From CAZXBB01 sp964638815 (lineage in GTDB: Bacteria > Planctomycetota > Phycisphaerae > Phycisphaerales > SM1A02), in the NCBI GenBank assembly GCA_964638815.1, contig CAZXBB010000326.1, positions 1 through 26,355 of the forward strand: 26,355 bases of DNA, written 5' to 3'. The translations under genes and the position numbers were made by a program. This document shows, piece by piece, positions 8,623 to 15,092 of this stretch. Numbering within the stretch: the stretch's first letter is position 1; the number at the start of each line of letters is the position of its first letter. The notes under the pieces were generated by a model. That model made no database searches. It was not told the DNA's origin and saw only the letters and a list, made by a program, of their open reading frames with translations.

Positions 8623-10838
8623 CGCGGGCGGCCGCGTCGGCGGCCCTGCGGTGGGGCGGAGGCGTCGCGATCGCGGTCGTCGCGGTCACGCGCTGCGTCG
8701 TGTTCTTCGCCGCGCACCTCGTCTTCGACATCGATCCGGCCGTCGACGCCACGCCGATCCAGGGGCTCGGGCCAGCGGGCAGCCTCGCGCTCGACGCGGT
8801 GCTGCTGCTCGCGTGCGGCGCGGCGCTGCTCGGCGAAGCGCTGGCAGGGCGCCGGCTCGAGTGGGCGCTGCTGGCGGCGGCGTTCGTGCCGGCGCCGGTC
8901 GTCCTGTGGCACGGCGCGTCCGACGCGGGCGACCTCTGGCGCGGCGCGACCTGGCTCGGGGCGGCGACGGCCGCGGTCGCGGTTGCGCACCTCGCGCGCG
9001 ACCGCGGGCTGCGCGTCGTGCTCGCGTCCATCCTGCTGGCCGCGCTCGGACCCCTGCTCGTCCGCGGCACGGCCAACGTGACGTACGAGTACGCCGATAC
9101 CGTCGCGATGTTCGAGACGCGCAGCGCGGAGATCCTCGCGGGCAACGGCTGGGAGCCGGGATCGCCGCAGGCGCGCATCTTCGAGCGCCGGCTGCGGCAG
9201 CGCCAGCCGTCCGGCTGGTTCGTGACGGCGAACATCTTCGCGTCGGTCATGGCGTTCGGCCTGGTGGCCGCCGTGGGATTCGCGATTGCGGCGGCCCGCG
9301 CCGGTCTCGCGAGCGGTTGGGTGGGCCTGATGATGCTCCTCGCACTCGCGACGGGTGTCGCGGTCTGGGCGACGGGCTCGAAGGGCGCGGTCCTCGTCTC
9401 GGCGGCGGGGATCGTGCTCGTGGCCGCGCCGTTCCTGCACAGGCGTCTCGCGGGACTGCTCCGCGATCACGGACGGATCCTCGCCGTGGTGTGCGTGCTC
9501 GCGGCGATGGGCGGCGTCGTCGTGCGCGGCGCCGCGCTGCCGGAGTCCTTCGCCGGCGACCGGAGCCTGCTCTTCCGGTGGCACTACATGGTGAGCTCCG
9601 CGGCGATCGTCCGGGCGCACCCCGGGCTCGGCGTCGGCCCCGATGGTTACCAGGCGGCGTACGTCGCGCACCGCGTACCCCGCAACCCGGAGGAGGTCGC
9701 GAGCGCGCACTCGGTCTTCTGGGACTGGCTCGCGTCGCTCGGGCTCGCCGGGGCCGGGTGGATCGCGCTGGTGACCGTCCTGCTGTGGCGTGCCGGGGGC
9801 GCGCTGGCCCGCGCCGACGACGACGCCGACGCCGACGACGATGATGCCGACGAACCGGGGCCGCGTCTCTCGACGCGGGGCGTCGGCCTCGTCGTCGTTG
9901 CCGCGCTCACGGGTCTCGCGATCGGCCTTCGCGCCGAGGCCGCGGGTCTCGACGCCTTCGTCGGGCTCGTCCGCGGCCTCGGCCTCGCGCTCGGCCTCGG
10001 CCTCGGCTTCGCTTTCGCGCATCTCGTGGTGCGCGCGGACGGCCGCGTGGTCGCGTGGGCGCTCGCCGCCGCGGCCGTCGCGCTGGCGGTCCACGCCCAG
10101 ATCGAGATGACGCTGACGCAGCCGGGAGCCGCGGTCTGGGGGCTGTGCGTGCTCGGCCTCGCGGGCCGGTGCCACGACGACGGCGTGGCGGCCGGTCGGC
10201 GCGTCACCGGCATGCTCGCCGCGCTGATTCCGCCCGTCTGCGCCGCGTGGCTCGCCGTGACGGGGGTCGTGCCCGCGTGGCGCGCGCAGGGCCTGATGAT
10301 CGACGCCGCCGAAACGGTCGGCGCGTCGGCGGACGGCGGAGAACGCGAGCGCGTCGAGGCGAGACGGCAGGCGGCGCGGACGCTCGCGGCGGCGCACGTG
10401 GCGATGCCGACGGACCAGTTCCCGCGCATCGTCGCCGCCCGGCAGCTTCGGCTCGCCGCCGCGGCGACGCGTCCGCCGAACGCCGATCTTCTCGCGGAGG
10501 CCCTCGCGCTCGCGCACGCCGCGGTCGAGGACGGCGGGGGTGCGCCGGCGCAGGCGGTCGCGATCTCCGTGCACCGCGCGCTGGCCGAGGTCACCGCCGA
10601 CACGTCCGCGTGGGACGCGGCGGTCGCGCTCGCGCGCTCGATGGTCGAGGACGACCCGAACGGCCTGGGGCCGCGACGCCGGCTCGCCGACGTGCTGTGG
10701 GACGCAGGCCGGCGCGACGAGGCCCGCGTCGAGTACCGGCGCACGTTGGAGATCGACGGGGCGTTCGGGCTTGATCCACTGAAGCAGTTGCCGGTGCGGG
10801 AGCGCCGGCAGGTGGAACGCCGGCTCGGAGGGAGCTGA
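8619..10838 (+). CDS. O-antigen ligase/polymerase-like membrane protein with C-terminal TPR-like region
   Basis: The 739-residue product begins at a GTG that overlaps the preceding stop codon (GTGA). The first ~550 residues are strongly hydrophobic with ten or more membrane segments. The long periplasmic loop carries WHYMVSSAAIVRAHPGLGVGPDGYQAAYV and SAHSVFWDWLASLGLAGAGW, the hallmark of the Wzy_C family (O-antigen ligase WaaL, polymerase Wzy and similar). A very acidic stretch (ADDDADADDDDADEPG, codons near 9815-9860) makes a cytoplasmic loop. The last ~170 residues are soluble and end in a TPR-like helix pair (WDAAVALARSMVEDDPNGLGPRRRLADVLWDAG). Together with the wecA-type gene it suggests assembly of a lipid-linked glycan; ligase versus polymerase cannot be decided. 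It ends 8 bp from the convergent dsbD stop. Confidence 0.82.
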   Translation: MTRAAASAALRWGGGVAIAVVAVTRCVVFFAAHLVFDIDPAVDATPIQGLGPAGSLALDAVLLLACGAALLGEALAGRRLEWALLAAAFVPAPVVLWHGASDAGDLWRGATWLGAATAAVAVAHLARDRGLRVVLASILLAALGPLLVRGTANVTYEYADTVAMFETRSAEILAGNGWEPGSPQARIFERRLRQRQPSGWFVTANIFASVMAFGLVAAVGFAIAAARAGLASGWVGLMMLLALATGVAVWATGSKGAVLVSAAGIVLVAAPFLHRRLAGLLRDHGRILAVVCVLAAMGGVVVRGAALPESFAGDRSLLFRWHYMVSSAAIVRAHPGLGVGPDGYQAAYVAHRVPRNPEEVASAHSVFWDWLASLGLAGAGWIALVTVLLWRAGGALARADDDADADDDDADEPGPRLSTRGVGLVVVAALTGLAIGLRAEAAGLDAFVGLVRGLGLALGLGLGFAFAHLVVRADGRVVAWALAAAAVALAVHAQIEMTLTQPGAAVWGLCVLGLAGRCHDDGVAAGRRVTGMLAALIPPVCAAWLAVTGVVPAWRAQGLMIDAAETVGASADGGERERVEARRQAARTLAAAHVAMPTDQFPRIVAARQLRLAAAATRPPNADLLAEALALAHAAVEDGGGAPAQAVAISVHRALAEVTADTSAWDAAVALARSMVEDDPNGLGPRRRLADVLWDAGRRDEARVEYRRTLEIDGAFGLDPLKQLPVRERRQVERRLGGS

Positions 10839-10846
10839 CGCGACCC

Positions 10847-13231
10847 CTACTTCTTCGCGACGGTCGTTCCGAGCGCCTCGTCGATCCCGTCGAGGAGCAT
10901 CTCCGGCGAGTACCAGTTCTGCGCGAACACCCGCTCGCCGCTCGGGCGGTACACCACGATCCACGGGATCGTCAGCGACCCGGATTCCTCGAGCTTGGCG
11001 GCGCCGGCCCTGTTGTTGCCCGTCAGGTCGACCTTCATCGGAACGACGTCGTCCTCGGCGAGACGTCGCGCGACGTTGCGGGAGTTGAGCACGCTGCGCT
11101 CGAGGAACTTGCAGTTCAGGCACCACTCGGCGGTGAACTCGAGCACCACCGCGTCGCCGTCGGCGAGTGCGGCGTCGAATGCGGCGGGCGTGTAGTACAC
11201 CCAGGCGATCGTCTTGTCCTCTCCGGACAGCCGCACCGCGCCGTACGCCGATGCGAGCACCCCGAGCACGCCGATGCCGCCGAAGACGAGACGCTTCCCG
11301 CGCACGGCCGTGATCTGCACCGTGCGCCAGGCCATCCACCCGAACGCGGTGGCGACGAGCGCGAAGACCGGCCACCAGTACAGGCGGCTCGGCGGGGCCG
11401 GCGCCTCGGCGAGCCAGCCGCTGATGCCCACGCCGACGAAGTACCCGGCGGCCGCGAGCATGAGGAGGCCCATGACCTGCTTGATCAGCTCGCTCGCCGG
11501 TCCGGTGCGGGGCATGTCGTTCACGAGCTGCGGGAACGCGGCGAGCACCAGGTAGGGCAGCGCCATGCCCGCGCCGATCGCGCCGAACACCGTGAGGACG
11601 ATCGTCGGGTGGCCGACCGCGGCCGCCGCCGCCGCCGCGAAACCCATGAACGGGGCGGTGCACGGCGTCGAGAGCACGGCGGTCATGATGCCGAAGCCGA
11701 ACGAGCCGGTCGCGCTCTCCTGCGAGGGGCTGATCCGGTAGACGAACTGCGGAAGCTGCACGGAGAAGAGCCCGCACATGCCGAACGCCAGGATGCCGAT
11801 CACCACGCCGACGCCGATCGAGAAGAGCGGGTACTGGAAGAGCTGGTTGACCGAGGTGAACTCGGTGATGGAGATGATCGCGACGCCCATCCCCATCCAG
11901 AACGCGACGATGCCGAGCGACATCACGATGCCGAGCATCAGCGTCCGCCGGCGGTTCCCGGCGGTGTGCGCCAGGCTCATGATCTTCAGCGGGATCACGG
12001 GCAGCACGCACGGCGTGAGGTTGAGCAGGAAGCCGCCCACGAGCGCGAGGAGCAGCGCGGCGAGCAGCCCGCCCTCGATCGCCATCGCGGCGTCGCCGGC
12101 GGCGGCTCCGCCCGCGGCGGTCGCGCCCAGCGTCGCCTGGAAGAGACGGAGCACCGCCTGGTCGCGCGGTCGCGGCACGACGGGCGAGCCCGCCGCGACG
12201 ACCGTCGCGTCGCCGCGGGCGACGATATCGGTCGGCCTCTCGCACACGCCGGCGTCGCACGCCTGGTAGCCGACCTTCGCCGACACGGTGTAGTCGCCCG
12301 GCGCGCCGTTCGCGTCGATGGTGACGGGCACCACGACAAGCACGCGGCCTTCGTAGCCGATCCCCCGGATGGTGTACTCGCCCTCGCTGATCGTGAACGC
12401 CTCGCCTTCCGGCCACACGATGGGGCCGGCGACGCTCCAGCCGTCCGGCAGCGTCAGGTCCACCGTGGTCGCGATGAGGTCGTCCGGGACGCCCGCCCCG
12501 GCCTGGATGTGCCACGCGGGCTCGATGTCGATGATCACGCCGAGGTGCGCGGTGGCGCCGGGCTCGAGGCGGTCCTCGTACCAGGCGATCTCCGCCTTGA
12601 CGCGCCCCGCTCCGAAGCCGGCGGACGACGCGGGCGCGGCACCGTGCGCCGGATCGTCGCCCGAGCGGTCGAGCGTCGCGGCGAACAGGTTCGCGATGTC
12701 CGGGCCCGCCGCGGCGGTCGTTCCGAGCGTGACGGTGCCGCGCGTACGCGTCTCGGTGGGCATGATGCACACGCTGTCGTCGCAGGCCTGGTAGCCCAGC
12801 CGGACGCTGATCGCGTGCGGGCCCGCGGCGGCGTCGGCGGGAATGTCGATCGGCACCGCCAGAAGGACGCGACCCTCGTACCCCGCGAGCCGTTCGGCGT
12901 ACTTGCCGACCCCGAGCTCGAAAGTATGGGCGGCCGGCCACCGCGTCTCGCCGACGTTCCAGCCGGCGGGGGCCTCGACCGAGACCGTCGTGGCGAGGTA
13001 CGGCGGCTGCTCGTCGCCGGAGCCCTCGCCGGCCTGCACGTGCCAGCGGGGCTCGATTTCGAGCACGAGGCCGAGCATCGCCGTCTCGCCCGCTGCGGGC
13101 GTCTGCCGCCAGGCCAGCTCGACCGACGCCTTGCCGGCGCCGCCCGGGGGCCCGCCGAACTGGGCTTGTGCGGGACCCGCGGTGGCGAGGAGGAACAGAA
13201 CGGCAACGATGAAGGTGGGGGAGCGTGTCAT
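10847..13231 (-). CDS. dsbD: Thiol:disulfide interchange protein DsbD with duplicated N-terminal domain
   Basis: DsbD carries electrons from cytoplasmic thioredoxin across the inner membrane to periplasmic thiols. The 794-residue product (E. coli: 565) has a signal peptide ending in GPAQAQ, then two consecutive DsbD-alpha-like domains. Each has WHVQAG or WHIQAG near its start and a cysteine pair near its end (YQACDDSVCIMP and YQACDAGVCERP). Next comes a membrane domain of about eight helices with the redox cysteines in LTPCVLPVIPLK and STPCTAPFMG, and finally a thioredoxin-like domain with WCLNC. All six expected redox cysteines are present, plus an extra alpha-domain pair. The ATG at 13231 is chosen because it gives an ideal signal peptide; the upstream open frame is repetitive nonsense. 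It is divergent from fliM. Confidence 0.93.
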   Translation of the reverse strand: MTRSPTFIVAVLFLLATAGPAQAQFGGPPGGAGKASVELAWRQTPAAGETAMLGLVLEIEPRWHVQAGEGSGDEQPPYLATTVSVEAPAGWNVGETRWPAAHTFELGVGKYAERLAGYEGRVLLAVPIDIPADAAAGPHAISVRLGYQACDDSVCIMPTETRTRGTVTLGTTAAAGPDIANLFAATLDRSGDDPAHGAAPASSAGFGAGRVKAEIAWYEDRLEPGATAHLGVIIDIEPAWHIQAGAGVPDDLIATTVDLTLPDGWSVAGPIVWPEGEAFTISEGEYTIRGIGYEGRVLVVVPVTIDANGAPGDYTVSAKVGYQACDAGVCERPTDIVARGDATVVAAGSPVVPRPRDQAVLRLFQATLGATAAGGAAAGDAAMAIEGGLLAALLLALVGGFLLNLTPCVLPVIPLKIMSLAHTAGNRRRTLMLGIVMSLGIVAFWMGMGVAIISITEFTSVNQLFQYPLFSIGVGVVIGILAFGMCGLFSVQLPQFVYRISPSQESATGSFGFGIMTAVLSTPCTAPFMGFAAAAAAAVGHPTIVLTVFGAIGAGMALPYLVLAAFPQLVNDMPRTGPASELIKQVMGLLMLAAAGYFVGVGISGWLAEAPAPPSRLYWWPVFALVATAFGWMAWRTVQITAVRGKRLVFGGIGVLGVLASAYGAVRLSGEDKTIAWVYYTPAAFDAALADGDAVVLEFTAEWCLNCKFLERSVLNSRNVARRLAEDDVVPMKVDLTGNNRAGAAKLEESGSLTIPWIVVYRPSGERVFAQNWYSPEMLLDGIDEALGTTVAKK

Positions 13232-13482
13232 GGGAGCATGGAAGCAGGATCGGCGAAATGGGGCCTCGAAGCCGGACCGGGAACGGGCGTTCGGAGCCCG
13301 CCCCTTCAAGCGGCGACCGGCGAACCTCCGATGAACCCAGGACGGGGGGTTCCTGTTCCGATTCGTACAGGGTAAGTGACCGTCCGCGGCAGGTTGCAAC
13401 GCCCCGGGGCCCGGCCGCATTGCCGGGGCGCCCGTTTCCGGACGTTCACCCCCTTTGGCCCGTCCGCGCCGCGGGAGGGCAT
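13232..13482. other. Divergent intergenic region between dsbD and the fliM repeat array
   Basis: Together with the repeat array this makes a 376-bp gap between dsbD and fliM. It holds an 8-bp perfect stem (CGCCCCGG 13400-13407, CCGGGGCG 13423-13430) with a 15-nt loop, and a strong Shine-Dalgarno-like GGGAGGG at 13473-13479. No clear sigma-70 promoter for either gene and no RNA gene was recognised. Open frames that run through it on both strands look like chance frames. Confidence 0.6.
13473..13479 (+). promoter_or_regulatory. Strong Shine-Dalgarno sequence before the fliM repeat array
   Basis: GGGAGGG lies 8 nt before the ATG at 13488, the first start codon of the 15-bp repeat array, and not before the likely fliM start at 13608, which has no Shine-Dalgarno sequence of its own. 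Translation therefore may be loaded here and reach fliM through the array. Confidence 0.5.
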
Positions 13483-13617
13483 GAGCCATGTCCGACTGAG
13501 CCATGTCCGACTGACCCGTGTTCGACCGACCTATGTCCGACCGACCCGTGTCCGACCGACCCGTGTCCGACTGACCCATGTTCGACTGACCCGTGTCCGC
13601 CCGACCCATGTCCGACG
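13483..13617 (+). repeat. 15-bp minisatellite carrying in-frame fliM start codons
   Basis: Nine consecutive 15-bp units (consensus GACCCRTGTCCGACY) run into the fliM start; the last unit contains the fliM ATG at 13608. Because 15 is five codons, every unit presents ATG or GTG in the fliM frame, at 13488, 13503, 13518, 13533, 13548, 13563, 13578, 13593 and 13608. In-frame TGA stops occur at 13497, 13512, 13572 and 13587; in other units the same codon is CGA. Most units thus read M/V-S/F-D followed by either stop or R-P. Confidence 0.95.
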
Positions 13618-14630
13618 TGCTCGACCAGACCGATATCGACGCCCTGCTCAACGCGGTTTCCGCCGGGGACATCGACGACGGCGGGTCGCGGGCCCAGATC
13701 TTCTCGCGGTCGCGCCGCGATCTCGACCATGTCGAGATCAAGGACTATGACTTCAAGCGGCCGGAGCGGATCAGCAAGGACCAGATGCGGGCGCTCCAGA
13801 CGCTCCACGACACGTTCTCGCGGAATTTCGGGGTCTCCCTCTCCGGTTTCCTTCGCACGATCGTGGAGGTTCGCGTCGCGCACGCGGAGCAGATGACCTA
13901 CTCCGAGTTCATCGCGGGCCTGCCGAACCCCACGAGCTTCAACCTGATCAACGCCGAGCAGCTCGACGGCCAGCTCTGCTTCGAGATCTCTCCGCTCATC
14001 ATCTACCCGATCATCGATCGCCTGCTCGGCGGGGCGAACCACGATCTCTTCATCCCGCAGCGGCCGATGACGCTCATCGAGACGCGGCTGATCCAGACCA
14101 TCCTCGAGCGCGCGCTCACAGCGCTCGGCGAGGCGTGGGAGGGCATCAGGAAGATTGACTTCAAGCTCGGGGAGATGGAGTCGAACCCGCAGATCATGCA
14201 GATCGTGCCGCCGAACGAGGTCGTCGTGGTGATCGGGTTCGAGATCAAGATGACGAACCGGGCCGGCACGATGAGCCTCTGCATCCCGTTCAACGCGCTC
14301 GAGCCGGTGATCGACGACCTCAGCACGCAGAACTGGTTCCTCGCCGGCCGGCTGGGCGACGATCACCAGTGGGAGACGCGGATCGCCGGGCGCCTGGCGG
14401 ACGCGGAGCTCGAGCTGTCCGGGGTCCTCGCCGAGACCACCATCACGCTGGCGGACCTCCGGAACCTCGAGATCGGCGACATCATCACGACGGACGTTCC
14501 CGCCTCGTCCCCCGTCCTGCTCGCCGCCGAGGGGGTTCCGAAGTACCTCGCGGGGATGGGACAGCTCCGCGGCAACCGGGCGCTTCGGATCAAGCGGTCG
14601 ATAACCCCTTCGGACCGGGTGGAGGGGTAG
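13608..14630 (+). CDS. fliM: Flagellar motor switch protein FliM
   Basis: FliM forms the C-ring of the flagellar motor with FliG and FliN and binds phospho-CheY to change rotation. The 340-residue product starts with the CheY-binding motif (LDQTDIDALLNAV, 5-17), followed by the middle domain (~40-230) with RISKDQMRALQTLHDTFSRN, PTSFNLIN and the LLGG turn, and ends with a SpoA/FliN-like domain (LADAELELSGVLAETTITLADLRNLEIGDII). ATG 13608 puts the CheY motif at its usual distance from the N-terminus; GTG 13593, which would add five residues, is also open. Earlier starts are cut off by in-frame TGA codons. No other flagellar or chemotaxis gene lies in the window. Confidence 0.95.
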   Translation: MSDVLDQTDIDALLNAVSAGDIDDGGSRAQIFSRSRRDLDHVEIKDYDFKRPERISKDQMRALQTLHDTFSRNFGVSLSGFLRTIVEVRVAHAEQMTYSEFIAGLPNPTSFNLINAEQLDGQLCFEISPLIIYPIIDRLLGGANHDLFIPQRPMTLIETRLIQTILERALTALGEAWEGIRKIDFKLGEMESNPQIMQIVPPNEVVVVIGFEIKMTNRAGTMSLCIPFNALEPVIDDLSTQNWFLAGRLGDDHQWETRIAGRLADAELELSGVLAETTITLADLRNLEIGDIITTDVPASSPVLLAAEGVPKYLAGMGQLRGNRALRIKRSITPSDRVEG

Positions 14631-14650
14631 CGGCGAAACGGCCCGGTTTG

Positions 14651-14680
14651 TTGACAATGGAGGGTGAGCGACGATACCGT
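14651..14680 (+). promoter_or_regulatory. Possible sigma-70 promoter downstream of fliM
   Basis: A perfect -35 hexamer TTGACA (14651-14656) is followed after 18 bp by TACCGT (14675-14680), a poor -10 matching at positions 1, 2 and 6. If used, it would give a leader of roughly 400 nt before nusA. A second, weaker candidate is TTGAGA at 14716-14721 with ATAAAT at 14738-14743. Confidence 0.4.
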
Positions 14681-14797
14681 TCCCGATTCGCGGTCTCGTT
14701 TCGGCCGCGCCGTCCTTGAGAACCCGGAGTGTGATCCATAAATGGCACGCCCCCCAGAGCCTGTTGACCGCACGGCGACCCGCCGAGCCCACCGCCA

Positions 14798-14820
14798 TGA
14801 CGCTTGACCGTCAAACGTCA
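14798..14820. promoter_or_regulatory. 23-bp near-perfect palindrome
   Basis: TGACGcTTGAC-c-GTCAAaCGTCA is symmetrical around 14809 with a single mismatched pair. It could be an operator (dyad with TTGAC/GTCAA half-sites) or a leader hairpin. No T tract follows. Confidence 0.45.
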
Positions 14821-14860
14821 GGCCGCGTTGGTGGTTTCGGCGCGTCGCGCCCTTGCCGAC

Positions 14861-14887
14861 CTGGTCGGACTGGTCGGACTGGTCGGA
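14861..14887 (+). repeat. Three perfect 9-bp direct repeats
   Basis: CTGGTCGGA is repeated three times without interruption in the nusA leader. The preceding CCGAC could pair with any of the GTCGG elements, giving alternative small hairpins. Confidence 0.9.
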
Positions 14888-14990
14888 AAGGTCCGCCCGT
14901 GATCTGACCCAACGGGACAGATCGACGGTCGGAGGAATCCTCTCGCGTGTCCCGCGAAAGAGGACTCGCCGGCAAGCCGTGCGTCACGGG

Positions 14991-15030
14991 CGGTCCGATC
15001 GGACCGGCTCGTGATTTTGCTTTTTGTATC
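14991..15030 (+). terminator. 16-bp perfect palindrome followed by T-rich sequence
   Basis: CGGTCCGATCGGACCG (14991-15006) is a perfect palindrome; as RNA it gives a stem of six base pairs around GATC. It is followed after 7 nt by a T-rich run (15013-15027) with TTTT and TTTTT blocks. The spacing is too long for a textbook intrinsic terminator, so this could be an attenuator, a weak terminator or an operator ahead of nusA. Confidence 0.35.
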
Positions 15031-15092
15031 GCTCCCGAACATCCCGGTAATCCGACAATCCGACAACTCAACGACCCAGAGCGACGACGACC

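Larger units (their letters stand above)
14631..15092 (+). other. 462-bp leader region of the nusA operon
   Basis: This gap contains promoter-like elements, two palindromes, a 9-bp triple repeat and a T-rich stretch (annotated separately), and no gene or tRNA that could be recognised. A 20-codon ATG frame starts at 14657 inside the promoter-like element, with nothing to support it. In many bacteria rimP precedes nusA; it is absent here. Confidence 0.6.

Noticed and set aside
8601..12941. 1446-codon minus-strand open frame crossing the wecA-like/ligase region and dsbD
   Set aside because: The translation is mostly Arg/Ala/Gly low complexity; dsbD and the ligase-like gene explain the same DNA in other frames.
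13483..13617. CRISPR-like repeats
   Set aside because: The 15-bp units are directly adjacent with no spacers.
14657..14719. 20-codon ATG frame after fliM
   Set aside because: It lies inside a promoter-like element, is Arg-rich and has no family resemblance or clear ribosome binding site.
14731..15092. A tRNA or rimP before nusA, as in E. coli
   Set aside because: No cloverleaf and no RimP-like open frame was found in this interval.
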